Source of the DNA: Methanobacteriota archaeon
GTDB lineage: Archaea > Halobacteriota > Methanomicrobia > Methanomicrobiales > Methanospirillaceae
DNA length: 64,000 nt
NCBI GenBank assembly: GCA_029547145.1
Contig: JAKPPV010000021.1
Coordinates: forward strand, 1 to 64,000
Direction: 5' to 3'
Shown: piece after piece, positions 1 through 8,482 of the stretch
Position numbering within the stretch: the stretch's first letter is position 1
Layout of the letters: every line of letters begins with the position of its first letter
The notes under the pieces: generated by a model
Databases searched by the model: none
Told to the model about the DNA's origin: nothing
The model's input: the letters and a program-made list of their open reading frames with translations, nothing else
Position numbers and translations under genes: made by a program

Positions 1-1
1 T

Positions 2-304
2 CCGATCGGAGAACCCACCTCCCCGGAACCGGGCGATTCACCGACCGCGACACCCACGGCGACACAGGAGCCGACCGCAACACCCACGGTGACACAGGAG
101 CCGACCGCAACACCCACGGTGACACAGGAGCCGACCACAACACCCACGGCGACACAGACGCCGGCCGGGACGCCCACCCCGTTCCCAACGGCGAACAGCC
201 CGGCCCCCTCACCGACGGAGTTACCGGAGACGACGGTCGCTCCCGGCACGCCACAGACCGTCGTATCGCCGCCGTCCACGGAGAAAACGCCAGATAGCCC
301 CTGA
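2..304 (+). CDS. C-terminal end of a secreted Thr/Pro-rich protein (5' partial)
   Basis: The reading frame is open from the first bases of the window and ends at TGA 302-304, so only the last 100 residues are visible. The composition is almost entirely Thr, Pro, Ala, Glu and Gln, built on repeated TPTATQEPTA-like units encoded by a 30-bp tandem repeat. No domain, membrane segment or sorting signal is visible before the stop. Similar low-complexity TPT linkers occur in the SGNH protein at 6427-8037. By analogy this is an extracytoplasmic spacer or stalk, probably glycosylated, of a surface protein that begins outside the window. Function unknown. Confidence 0.6.
   Translation, partial: PIGEPTSPEPGDSPTATPTATQEPTATPTVTQEPTATPTVTQEPTTTPTATQTPAGTPTPFPTANSPAPSPTELPETTVAPGTPQTVVSPPSTEKTPDSP
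41..160 (+). repeat. 30-bp tandem repeat, about four copies
   Basis: Units start at 41, 71, 101 and 131. The first three are nearly identical (single changes at positions such as gcga/gcaa and ggc/ggt); the fourth diverges at its 3' end. The period is a multiple of three, so it encodes a ten-residue protein repeat (PTATPTxTQE register). The near identity at synonymous positions indicates recent unequal exchange or slippage. Confidence 0.85.
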
Positions 305-393
305 ACCGATCGAATCCCGGAAGGGGGAGGGGCGACGGTGACGGGCCTCGACCGGTGAAGTGCGGGGTCCCGCCCGCTCCCACCGGTACCGCC

Positions 394-1872
394 CTACCAG
401 GTCTCCCGCCGGACGCACTCGAAGTCGATGAAGCCCCGGTACGGGTCGGTCGAGACGAGTCGGACACGGACCCGGTCTCCCACCGAGAGGCCGGTCTCGC
501 CGGCGGTCACCCGCCCTTCCGTCGGTGGAGAGACGATCCGGACCCAGGTCCCCTTTGGAGACGCGCCCGTGATCAGCCCCTCGAACTCTTCGCCGATCCG
601 GTGCCCGAGGAGGACGGCAGCGGCGGCCTTTCGGACGAACCGTTCCACCTTCTTTGCCGCCTTCTCCCGGTCCGAGAGGTGCCCCGCGATCTCGTCCAGG
701 TCGTGCGGGGTGTGGGGAGGGCGGGAGCGGGAGAGGACGGCCTTGACCGCCCGCTGGTTCACGATGTCGACGTACCTCCGGTTCGGCGCGGTCGCATGCG
801 TGTAATCGGACAGGGCGAGGCCGAAGTGCCCCTCCGGCTCTCCACCCGGCGAGAGGCGGACGTACTCGCCCGGCCCCAGGAGCTTGATCACGGCGAGGGA
901 GAGGTCGGGGAACCGTGCGGGATCGGCCCTCTGCCGTTCGTCGAGGAAGGCGGCGAGGGCCCGGACATCGGGCTCGGCGGGGAGGGAGAACCGGTGTCGT
1001 GCCGCCAGTTCGACGATCCCGTCCCAGTATTTGGGGACGCGGACCACGCGCTCGATCATCGGGACCCGTGCCGACTCCAGGAACGCGACCAGGGTCCGGT
1101 TCGCCCCGATCATCAGCTCCTCGATCAGGAACCGCGCCTCGTTCATCTCGACGGGCACGAGGTCCCGGACGGTCTCGCCCTCGAGGACCGGTTCGGCCTC
1201 GATCGTCTGAAGGTCGAGCGCGCCCGAGGCCCGCCGGTGCTCGCGCATCCTCCGTGTGGTCCGGTGCTGCAGGCGGACCTGCTCCTCGAGCCCGGGGACG
1301 CGGACGACCGCCTCGGGGACCGGGGACGTCCCCTCGAGCCAAGCACCGACCTCCTCGTAGACGAGTCTGGCGTGGTTCAGGACGCGGGACGGATAGACCG
1401 TCCTGCTCTCCGTGCTCCCGTCGGGGAGGACGTCGTACTCCATCACGATCGCCATGCGTTCCTCGCCGGGGAGCAGGGAGCTGATCCCCTTGCTGAGCCG
1501 GTCGGGGAGCATGGGGAACGTCTCGACGCCGGTGTAGACGGAGGTCCCGTTTCCGGCTGCATGCCGATCGGTCGCCGAACCGGGCGGGACGAACCGATCG
1601 ACGTCCGCGATCGCGACCCGGACACGGACACGCCCGTCCGGCCTCTCCTCGCAGTGCTCGAGCTGATCGAGGTCCTCCGAGTCCCAGTTGTCGATCGATG
1701 ACCAGAGAAGGGAGGTCAGGTCCCGGGCCCGGAGGTGCAGCCCCGGAGGACTGCCGGGGTCGATCGCGTCCACCTCGGCGAGCACGGCACGGGAGAAACG
1801 GGGTTCGAAACCGTACTGCTCCATCGCCTTTCGGGCGATGGCACGCAGGTCGACGCGACGTGGTCCGTTCAT
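394..1872 (-). CDS. RNB-family (RNase II/R) 3'-5' exoribonuclease
   Basis: A 492-residue protein with a central RNB catalytic domain and a short C-terminal S1-like beta domain (about residues 430-488). It lacks the N-terminal cold-shock domains of bacterial RNase R, and at 492 residues is much shorter. The metal-site segment is SIDNWDSEDLDQ (residues 59-70), matching the RNase II TIDxxxxEDMDD segment: the first three Asp are present (D61, D67, D69) but the fourth (D210 of E. coli RNase II) is Gln70. This variant is, as far as I recall, shared by a sub-family of short RNB proteins, so activity is likely retained but unproven. Expected role: processive 3'-5' RNA decay in the cytoplasm, relevant because exosome genes are missing from their usual place near 36 kb. 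ATG start; the gene is convergent with the partial CDS at the window start. Confidence 0.88.
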   Translation of the reverse strand: MNGPRRVDLRAIARKAMEQYGFEPRFSRAVLAEVDAIDPGSPPGLHLRARDLTSLLWSSIDNWDSEDLDQLEHCEERPDGRVRVRVAIADVDRFVPPGSATDRHAAGNGTSVYTGVETFPMLPDRLSKGISSLLPGEERMAIVMEYDVLPDGSTESRTVYPSRVLNHARLVYEEVGAWLEGTSPVPEAVVRVPGLEEQVRLQHRTTRRMREHRRASGALDLQTIEAEPVLEGETVRDLVPVEMNEARFLIEELMIGANRTLVAFLESARVPMIERVVRVPKYWDGIVELAARHRFSLPAEPDVRALAAFLDERQRADPARFPDLSLAVIKLLGPGEYVRLSPGGEPEGHFGLALSDYTHATAPNRRYVDIVNQRAVKAVLSRSRPPHTPHDLDEIAGHLSDREKAAKKVERFVRKAAAAVLLGHRIGEEFEGLITGASPKGTWVRIVSPPTEGRVTAGETGLSVGDRVRVRLVSTDPYRGFIDFECVRRETW

Positions 1873-1974
1873 GGTACCTGATAGAGCATCCCCGCGCCTA
1901 ATAAGCCTCCCGCGATGTTGGATCCGGCATGGGAGGGTCGATCGGCCGCAGATGCCGGCATAGGGGAAGACACC

Positions 1975-3099
1975 TCAGCTGAAGAGCGCGTCAAGGGCCC
2001 GGAGCTGCCTGCGGACGTCGAGCCCCTGCGGGCACCGTTCCTCGCACGTCCCGCAACCCGTGCAGCCCGATGCACCGCCCCCGTGCCGGGAGAGGATCCG
2101 GTACCCCGACCGGGAGGCGACCGGATCGCCGAACAGGACGGCATCATCAAAGAGTTCGAGACACCGGGGGACGTCAACGCCCGACGGGCACGGGCGGCAA
2201 TACCCGCACCGGGTGCAGCCATTCGCACTCCGGGCACGGTAGAGGGCGCGGACCTCGTCAAAGACCGCGAGGTCCCGCGGGGTGAGGGTACGGGGCCGGG
2301 CGCGTTCGGCGGAGGCGACGTTCTGCCGGAGCTGGTCGAGCGTGCTCATCCCGGAGAGCACCACGGTCACCTCGGGCTGGTCCCAGAGCCAGGAGAGCGC
2401 CCGCTCGGCGGGGGTGCGCACCGGACCGGACCTCGCCCAGAGGTCGGCGGCACCGGGGATCGGGCGGGCGAGGGTACCCCCCCGGAGCGGCTCCATCACG
2501 ACCACCCCGAGCCCCCGTTCCGAGGCGTACCGGACGGCCCGGCGCCCCCCGGGGGAATCAACGTCCACGTAATTGTACTGCACCTGCGCGAAGGTCCAGT
2601 CGTACGCGTCGACGATCGAACGGAAGGTGTCCAGGTCGTCGTGGAACGAGAAGGAGGCGTGCCGGATTCGGCCGTCCGCGAGCGCATCGTCGAGGAAGTC
2701 GAGCACGCCGAGCCGGCAGGCCCGTTCCCACCCGGCACGGTTCAGGCCGTGAAGGAGGTAGAAGTCGATCGCGTCGGTTCTGAGACGTGCTCTCTGCAGG
2801 TCCAGGAACCGGTCCATGTCGGGCCGGGATTGGACCGCCCATACCGGGAGTTTCGTGGCCAGCGAGACCCGTTCGCGGTATCCCCCGGCGAGGGCCTCAC
2901 CCAGGAAGGGTTCGCTCTCCCCGTCGTGGTAGACCCAGGCCGTATCGATGTACGTCACGCCGAGGTCGACGGCGGAGCGCACCAGGGTGGTCGCCGTCGC
3001 CCGGTCGATCCGTCCATCGGGACCCAGGGGCAGGCGCATGGTGCCGAGCCCGAGGATGGAGAGGAGCCGATCGACCCCGCGCATGCAACGGTACTGCAT
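1975..3099 (-). CDS. Aldo/keto reductase with C-terminal ferredoxin-type Fe-S domain
   Basis: A 374-residue protein of the COG1453 type. Residues 1-280 form an aldo/keto reductase barrel with the tetrad visible: Asp52, Tyr57, Lys83 and His117. The C-terminus carries two cysteine clusters, CxxCxxCxxCP (about residue 297) and CxxCxxCxxxCP (about 349), typical of two [4Fe-4S] sites, so electrons probably come from ferredoxin as well as or instead of NADPH. These proteins are common in anaerobic archaea; the substrate is unknown. It lies 52 bp downstream of the start of the nitroreductase gene on the same strand and may share its transcript. Confidence 0.88.
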   Translation of the reverse strand: MQYRCMRGVDRLLSILGLGTMRLPLGPDGRIDRATATTLVRSAVDLGVTYIDTAWVYHDGESEPFLGEALAGGYRERVSLATKLPVWAVQSRPDMDRFLDLQRARLRTDAIDFYLLHGLNRAGWERACRLGVLDFLDDALADGRIRHASFSFHDDLDTFRSIVDAYDWTFAQVQYNYVDVDSPGGRRAVRYASERGLGVVVMEPLRGGTLARPIPGAADLWARSGPVRTPAERALSWLWDQPEVTVVLSGMSTLDQLRQNVASAERARPRTLTPRDLAVFDEVRALYRARSANGCTRCGYCRPCPSGVDVPRCLELFDDAVLFGDPVASRSGYRILSRHGGGASGCTGCGTCEERCPQGLDVRRQLRALDALFS

Positions 3100-3151
3100 C
3101 AGTCGGATGCTCCTTTCCGATCCCCGGGGCGCGACGGCGCCTGTTCCGGGG

Positions 3152-3667
3152 TCACGCCGTCCATACGTTCCGGTGCACCCTCTCCGGGCGGTACCGGGGC
3201 TCGGGCGGGGGATGGTCCGCGGGACGACCGAGGACGACGAACCCGACCGGGACGACGCCGTCGGGGAGGCGGCAGTGCCGGACGAACCCGGTCACCCGGT
3301 CCTCGAGCGGGTAGACCCCGGTCCAGACCGCGCCGAGACCGAGGGCATGGGCGGCAAGGAGGAGGTTCTCGATGGCGGCCGAACAGTCCTGGACCCAGAA
3401 CCCCGGAAGGGCGAGGGTCCGCGTATCCGCACAGACCAGGATGCCGAGCGGTGCACCGCGCACCGCGCTAGCGTACGGGCTGAAGGAGGGGATCGCGTCG
3501 AGCATGGACCGGTCGTCGATCACGACGAACTGCCAGGGCTGCTCGTTCCCGGCGGATGGAGCCTGCATCGCCGCCTCGAGCAGGGAGCGGAGCGTGGACT
3601 CGTCGACCGGGTCCGGCAGGAAGCGCCGCACGCTCCGACGGGTACGGATGGCATCGAGGGTCTCCAT
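3152..3667 (-). CDS. Nitroreductase-family flavoprotein
   Basis: 171 residues. The N-terminal RTRRSVRRF motif and APSAGNEQPW (about residues 36-45) are the FMN-binding signatures of the nitroreductase fold; GLGAVWTGVYP near residue 112 is the second FMN-contact loop. Proteins of this family are dimeric NAD(P)H:FMN oxidoreductases acting on nitro, quinone or other electron acceptors; substrate specificity cannot be read from sequence. ATG at 3667 was chosen because the frame upstream of it has no family similarity. Followed by the Fe-S aldo/keto reductase on the same strand. Confidence 0.88.
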   Translation of the reverse strand: METLDAIRTRRSVRRFLPDPVDESTLRSLLEAAMQAPSAGNEQPWQFVVIDDRSMLDAIPSFSPYASAVRGAPLGILVCADTRTLALPGFWVQDCSAAIENLLLAAHALGLGAVWTGVYPLEDRVTGFVRHCRLPDGVVPVGFVVLGRPADHPPPEPRYRPERVHRNVWTA

Positions 3668-3728
3668 ACCAGGTAGAGTGCGTGGGACGGGTATGAATCC
3701 ATCGCCCGCCGGAGGGGTACGTGTCGGC

Positions 3729-4007
3729 CTACCGCTGCTCGCCCTTGAGCCGGCGGTACTCCCGTTCCGCCATCCGCTCGGTATAGGCCTTCCCGTGGAA
3801 CGCACCCACGAAGTGCATCACAAGCCCGATCCCCCACCCGAAGGTCACGACGATGAACCAGGGAAAGGACCCCGGCCCCGAGGTGGTGAACCAGAGCGCG
3901 GCCAGAAAGAGGTTCACACCTGCATAGGCGGCCAGGTGCATGTAGAAACCAACCTTGTCGTCCGCGGTCTCGCGTGCGATCTGCCGGAGTTCTTCATCAG
4001 TCGGCAT
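3729..4007 (-). CDS. Small 2TM-domain membrane protein
   Basis: 92 residues. A short acidic N-terminus (MPTDEELRQIARETADDKVG) precedes two hydrophobic segments (about residues 23-41 and 49-70) separated by a Gly/Pro turn, then a basic C-terminus rich in Arg, Lys and Glu. This is the architecture of the 2TM domain (PF13239-type), found alone or at the end of kinases and regulators. Function unknown. ATG at 4007 gives the family-like start; the longer open frame upstream is Arg/Pro-rich and looks like antisense noise. Confidence 0.75.
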   Translation of the reverse strand: MPTDEELRQIARETADDKVGFYMHLAAYAGVNLFLAALWFTTSGPGSFPWFIVVTFGWGIGLVMHFVGAFHGKAYTERMAEREYRRLKGEQR

Positions 4008-4126
4008 GCCGTTCGCCGCTGTCACATCGGAACCCCCTGAGATAAACGTTTCTTTTCCGTCCCAAAGAACCGCTCCGGAGACGACCTCCGGGCTCGTAAC
4101 GGCGCCTCTGGCGGCCCGAGCCCCGT

Positions 4127-4933
4127 TCACGAGCCGCCGTACGACCGGATGTGCGTCCACGCACGGTGGTCCGGACCGAACCGTTCGTCCGCTTCGTCGT
4201 AGATGGCGGGATCCTCCCGGCGGTGGTGGTGGCGGTCCTCGCCGACCGGGCAGACACGGATGCAGAGGCCGCACGGGGAGATGTGCCGTCGGTAGAGCGT
4301 CTCGGCCCGGGCGGCGCATGCGCCCTTATCGGTGAGCCCTTCGGGGTAGTCCAGCGGCTCCAGGGCGCCGACGGGGCAGGCCTCGACGCACCGCATGCAC
4401 CGGATGCAGAGGGGATCCGTCATCACCGGGTCGGCAGGCATCTCCGCCGTCGTGAGGATCGAGGCGAACCGGACCCTGGGCCCGAACTCCCGGGTCAGGA
4501 GCGTGTTGTTGATCCCGAAGGTGCCGAGCCCCGCGAGGTACGCCGCGTGCCGGTGCGAGAAGAATGCGATCGGCTGCCGGAGCAGGACGCCGATCGAACC
4601 GTACCCGTCCCGGGGAACGGGGACCGCCGGATGGCCCCGCGCGTTGAGATCGGCGGCGATCCGGTATGCATGCTGGTCGAGCAGGGCGTTAAGGGTCCCG
4701 TAGTGCTCGTGGTACCAGATCGAGGGGGCGGAATCGATCACCGGGAGCAGGACGGGGAGCCCGATCACGATCACGGTTCGAGTCCCGGGAAAGACCGCGG
4801 CGGGACGGAAGGGCTCCGGGACCCACGGTTCGAACGGCGCGGCATCCCAGCGTTCGGCCGGCGCAAAACCGAAAAGGGGGATCTCCAGGGCCCGGCACTT
4901 CTCCTCGACAGCCCGGCGCAGTTCTGCATCCAT
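4127..4933 (-). CDS. QueG-like [4Fe-4S] oxidoreductase
   Basis: 268 residues. The C-terminal half has a ferredoxin-type cluster motif (Cys176, 179, 182, 186, followed by Pro) and a second set (Cys206, Cys221, Cys224, Cys228-Pro). The N-terminal part resembles the corrinoid-binding domain of epoxyqueuosine reductase, but the protein is shorter than bacterial QueG. Archaea make archaeosine rather than queuosine, so this is more probably a relative acting in reductive corrinoid activation or another redox step than true QueG. Start at ATG 4933, where family similarity begins. It may share a transcript with the 2TM gene 119 bp downstream. Confidence 0.75.
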   Translation of the reverse strand: MDAELRRAVEEKCRALEIPLFGFAPAERWDAAPFEPWVPEPFRPAAVFPGTRTVIVIGLPVLLPVIDSAPSIWYHEHYGTLNALLDQHAYRIAADLNARGHPAVPVPRDGYGSIGVLLRQPIAFFSHRHAAYLAGLGTFGINNTLLTREFGPRVRFASILTTAEMPADPVMTDPLCIRCMRCVEACPVGALEPLDYPEGLTDKGACAARAETLYRRHISPCGLCIRVCPVGEDRHHHRREDPAIYDEADERFGPDHRAWTHIRSYGGS

Positions 4934-5024
4934 ATGAGGTTGGTAATTGGAGAGGGGGAATAAATAGTGACCGCAAAGAAAGGTGTTCCGGCGAGTCGTC
5001 CCGCCGGCAGCGGTCATCTGCTCC

Positions 5025-6365
5025 TCAGTGTGAGCCGGTCCACGTCAGGGTTGCCGACCATGCACCGGTCCCCCAGACCTCCAGGTGGTACTGGTCCGGG
5101 CGGGTGATCAATACCGTGGACCCGCCGGGGTTCGGACCGGCGACCGTCGTGGAGAGTGTCGCGCCCGAGGAGTCCCGGAGATAGGCCATCGTCAGCTGGT
5201 CGGCGCTGAGCCGGACGGAGACCGTCCCGGGGGAGAGGTTGACTGCGGGCATGACCCCGCCGCTGTTCCCCGCGTAGCTCAGAGTGACGGTCGCCGGCGA
5301 CGGCAGGGCGGGAGAGATCGTCCCCGGGGAGGTTACGGTCGGGGTGGGGGTGATGATCCGGGCCTTCCACCCATCGCTGACGTTCGCTGCGCCGATCCCG
5401 ATCAGGAAGTCGCCGTCCCGTGGGACGGTAACCGAGAACGTACCTCCGGGCGGCGATACGACCGAGAGGCCGAGGAGCACCCCGAGCGGGTCCGCCAGGA
5501 CCACCGCCGTCGTCCCCGGGGACTCAACGACGACCGAAGCGGGGCCAGCGGGGAGGGGGACGTACCCCGGGGACCAGTTCCCCCAGCCCTCCCAGGCGAG
5601 CGGACCGACCGGGTAGCCGAATCCCCCGGCACGGGGCGTCGGGTACTCCGGGGTGCGGGGGACGGGGGTCGTCACCGGCCCCCCACGGACGCTCGAGTAC
5701 AGGCCGGACCCCAGGTGCCCGCCGGGACTCCGCCCCCCGCTGCCGCCGCCGCTCCCCTCCAGGTTCTGGATGTACCGGGACAGGGTCCCGTTCGGTACCG
5801 GAGTGACGGTGGCGGTCGTGCTGTTATTCGCCCGGAGCGATGGTGTTGGTCGGGCACCGACCGACTGGTTGATCGGCATGGGCGTCCGTTCGGCGCTGAG
5901 GTTCGCATTGAGATGGGCCGCCGTGGGAGAGACGAGGGCGGCGGCACCGGCCCGTGCGGCATCCGCCGCAGGGGATGCAGGTGTCGGTTCACCGGGGAGA
6001 ATGCCGAGGAGGAGGGCCGCCACCAGGACGGCGAGGAATACGGCAAGGATGGCAACGGCGATGAGCGCATACGTCCGCCAGGGTGCCCGCTTCTTCTCCT
6101 CGTTGAACGCGTACCGGCAGTAGATGCAGTACTGTGCCCCGGCGGGACTCGAGCGGCCGCACTCCGGGCAGACCAGGTCCGCGGGCGGGGACGGGGGGCT
6201 GTCAGGAGCGACCCCGGGTTCCGGTGCTGGGGGTTCGGGACCGGGATCTTCCCCGGGGATCGGTCCGGATATGGCACCCGGAACAGATTCCATCCGGGCC
6301 CCGCACTCGGGGCACCGCTCGAAGTCGCGAGGTACCGCTCCACCGCATGCCGGACACTCCCTCAC
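5025..6365 (-). CDS. Membrane-anchored protein with two N-terminal zinc ribbons and a large extracytoplasmic region
   Basis: 446 residues from a GTG start at 6365 that begins directly at the first zinc ribbon (VRECPACGG) and has a gggag stretch about 8 nt upstream. Two CxxC...CxxC ribbons (about residues 4-22 and 67-85) are followed by a basic stretch, one transmembrane segment (about 99-122) and a roughly 320-residue extracytoplasmic part rich in Thr, Pro, Ser, Gly and Asn. That part has a Gly/Ser-rich spacer and a C-terminal beta-rich domain resembling archaeal surface sensor domains. The ribbons would lie in the cytoplasm. Function unknown; likely surface sensing or scaffolding. Confidence 0.7.
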   Translation of the reverse strand: MRECPACGGAVPRDFERCPECGARMESVPGAISGPIPGEDPGPEPPAPEPGVAPDSPPSPPADLVCPECGRSSPAGAQYCIYCRYAFNEEKKRAPWRTYALIAVAILAVFLAVLVAALLLGILPGEPTPASPAADAARAGAAALVSPTAAHLNANLSAERTPMPINQSVGARPTPSLRANNSTTATVTPVPNGTLSRYIQNLEGSGGGSGGRSPGGHLGSGLYSSVRGGPVTTPVPRTPEYPTPRAGGFGYPVGPLAWEGWGNWSPGYVPLPAGPASVVVESPGTTAVVLADPLGVLLGLSVVSPPGGTFSVTVPRDGDFLIGIGAANVSDGWKARIITPTPTVTSPGTISPALPSPATVTLSYAGNSGGVMPAVNLSPGTVSVRLSADQLTMAYLRDSSGATLSTTVAGPNPGGSTVLITRPDQYHLEVWGTGAWSATLTWTGSH

Positions 6366-6426
6366 GTTTCCAACTCCCGGGGGGGATGGGAACCCTCCGA
6401 CCGACCGGAAATGGGGGGGACGGGGT

Positions 6427-8037
6427 TCATCGCGACACGGTCCGCCGGCTGAGCAGGCCGGCGAGGATGTTGCAGTTGCTCGTCGCGTCCGTGCCGAAGA
6501 CCCCCGAGTTCCGCAGGCCCTCAAAGCACCCGATCGCCTCCGTCGCCTCGGCCCGGAAGGTCGGGGAATCCCCATCCGCGCTCGCCTGGTAGGCGAGGGC
6601 GGTATGCTCCCACCCACCGGCATAGGTGGCGAACTCGCCCATGTATGCCGCTTTCCCGTTCAGGATCGGGACGATCGCGGCCGTGTACGCGGACCCGTCG
6701 CCGAACGATGTCCCGGCGTACGAGACGCCCAGGAGCGTGCCCGTCGCCCGGGAGAAGAGCGACTGTGCGTTCCGGAACTGCTCGCCGGCGGACCGGAACG
6801 AGGAGGCGGCGGCGGCATAGTCGCCGGCATTCATCCGGACCCGGCCGGTGCTGTAGGTGTCGGAGCCGTCATACATCGCGAGCGCGGCGTCGGCGAGCGC
6901 GATGTATGCGCTCGAGACCGACCTCATCAGCGCCAGGTTGGCCGCATTCGACGGGTCGTTCACCCGGTTCGCCGTGGCAAGGCAGGTCGAGAACGAGGCC
7001 CGTGCCTGGGTGAGGTGACCGCGGATCTGGCCGAAGTCACTCGCGGCCCATGCTCTGCTCCATGCTGCATTGCCCGCCTCGTACGACGCGTACGCCTGGT
7101 CCATGGACGCGCCCCCCTGCGTCGGGGTGGGTGTGGGGGTTGGAGTGGGGGTTGGCATGGACGTGACCGTGGTCGTCGGGGTGACCGTCCCCGTCGGAGT
7201 CGGCGTGGTGGTTGCGGTCACCGTCGGCGTCTCCGTCACCGTCGGTGTCGGCTCCTCCGTCGGTGTCGGCTCCTCCGTCGGGGGCAGGTCGCCCTTCTCC
7301 AGGTAGGAGGCGAGCGCCGCGTACCAGCGGTTCGCGATCTTCTTCTCCCCGCTCTCGTCGGGGTGGATGTAGCGGGGCGCCTGGTTGTCCGCGCGCCCGT
7401 CGTAACCGGAGTAGAGGTCGACGACCCGCACCGGGGAGGTCGCGGTCGAGACGCCGGCGGCCCATGAGGGGAGCCGGTTGTTGAACTCGATCAGGCCCGA
7501 TGCCTGGTTCCGCTTCGAATCGCCGGTGGGGGGGAGTTTCCCGACGAAGATGACGATATGCGGGTTGCGGTTGCGGAGGGTCTTAACGAGCGCGTTCATG
7601 TTCTCGAACCGGGTCGCCATAGGGGTCTGGTGGAGGACGTCGTTCGTCCCGATCAGGACGAGCGCGATGTCCGGTGTATACCCCTGGAGCCAGGAGGAGA
7701 GCTTGCCGCCCGAACCGACGCCGTTCACGATCCCGCCGATCGTATACCCCCCATGCCCCTCGTTCGCCTTGTCGAAGCTGACAGGGAAGTTCGGAGCGGT
7801 CGAGGAGCCGACGAAGTCGACGTCGTATCCGTTCGAACGGAGTTTCTCCCAGAGCCAGTACCGGTAGGTGGGATGCATCCCTCCGTCGTCGGTCTTGAGC
7901 GACCCCTTGGTGAGCGAGTCTCCGAGCGGAACGATCCGGGTCGTCGCGTCCACGGCGCCCACGACGAGGAGGGCGAAGAGGAGAAGTACTGTGAGAACCA
8001 GCCAGGTTCGCGGTCGAAGTGAGAACATGTGGTTCAT
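6427..8037 (-). CDS. Secreted SGNH/GDSL hydrolase with TPT linker
   Basis: 536 residues. An N-terminal hydrophobic segment (about 11-31) acts as signal peptide or anchor. The SGNH domain follows (about 32-250) with block I GDSLT (39-43), the GTNDV block and a C-terminal IHPDESG block containing the catalytic His. The Asp usually three residues before that His is Arg here, so a Ser-His dyad is possible. A Thr/Pro/Glu linker (about 253-310) of TPTEEPTPT type joins a helical Ala-rich C-terminal domain of about 220 residues that I do not recognise. Family members remove acyl groups from carbohydrates or lipids. Probable role: surface glycan or polymer deacylation. Confidence 0.8.
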   Translation of the reverse strand: MNHMFSLRPRTWLVLTVLLLFALLVVGAVDATTRIVPLGDSLTKGSLKTDDGGMHPTYRYWLWEKLRSNGYDVDFVGSSTAPNFPVSFDKANEGHGGYTIGGIVNGVGSGGKLSSWLQGYTPDIALVLIGTNDVLHQTPMATRFENMNALVKTLRNRNPHIVIFVGKLPPTGDSKRNQASGLIEFNNRLPSWAAGVSTATSPVRVVDLYSGYDGRADNQAPRYIHPDESGEKKIANRWYAALASYLEKGDLPPTEEPTPTEEPTPTVTETPTVTATTTPTPTGTVTPTTTVTSMPTPTPTPTPTPTQGGASMDQAYASYEAGNAAWSRAWAASDFGQIRGHLTQARASFSTCLATANRVNDPSNAANLALMRSVSSAYIALADAALAMYDGSDTYSTGRVRMNAGDYAAAASSFRSAGEQFRNAQSLFSRATGTLLGVSYAGTSFGDGSAYTAAIVPILNGKAAYMGEFATYAGGWEHTALAYQASADGDSPTFRAEATEAIGCFEGLRNSGVFGTDATSNCNILAGLLSRRTVSR

Positions 8038-8482
8038 CGTACCACTGCACTATTCAATCACCCCGGGATCCCGATAAAACCTGTGGCATCGGGGAAAGCG
8101 GGCTGGGTTTCCCGGCGGTTGCCGGGGCGCTTTCATTTTTTTCTGAACGTTCGCTGCACCACCGTCACAGGGGGAGAGCGGCGGTTGTCCGGGGCCGGAT
8201 ATGCGGGTGGCCTGATGCCGGTTCATTGCCAGGCCCCAAATTTCTGGCTCGCCTGTCCTCTTTCATTCGACCACCACCGGGGCCAGGCGGACCCTCCTCC
8301 AACCTCGAATCGATGGGCCGTCTTCGTGAATGCACGGGCTTCGGGGCGATCTCCGAGCCGGAGCGTATGCATCGGTGGCCCTTCCGGGTCCATCCCCAAG
8401 AGCAGGACCGTGTCTCATCCGCCTGCGAACGGGCCCGGGGTTCACCGGGTTCCGGGCCCCCTCTGTTGGCAGCAAGAACCTG
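8038..8482. other. 445-bp intergenic region, no gene supported
   Basis: The region lies between the start of the SGNH gene and the stop of the DUF354 gene, both on the minus strand. It should hold the promoter of the former (high-coordinate... 8038-8140 side) and the terminator of the latter. Open frames here have no family features and overlap on both strands. A run of seven T at about 8141 and a GC hairpin at 8431-8459 are the only structures seen. Confidence 0.5.
8431..8459 (-). terminator. GC-rich hairpin downstream of the glycan-amidation operon
   Basis: Perfect 8-bp arms GGGCCCGG (8431-8438) and CCGGGCCC (8452-8459) enclose a 13-nt loop, 24 nt beyond the stop codon of the minus-strand DUF354 gene. 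There is no T-tract directly after it in the sense of transcription, so termination is plausible but not shown. Confidence 0.3.

Noticed and set aside
41-160. The 30-bp tandem array as a CRISPR
   Set aside because: Units are contiguous without spacers and in frame with a Thr/Pro protein.
355-1701. Long plus-strand open frames opposite the RNB nuclease and opposite most minus-strand genes
   Set aside because: High GC suppresses stops, so antisense and out-of-frame ORFs are long. They show Arg/Pro/Gly-rich composition and no family motifs, while the opposite strand encodes recognisable proteins.
8038-8482. A hidden small gene in the 445-bp gap
   Set aside because: Two overlapping plus-strand frames of 158 codons have no start context or domain features.
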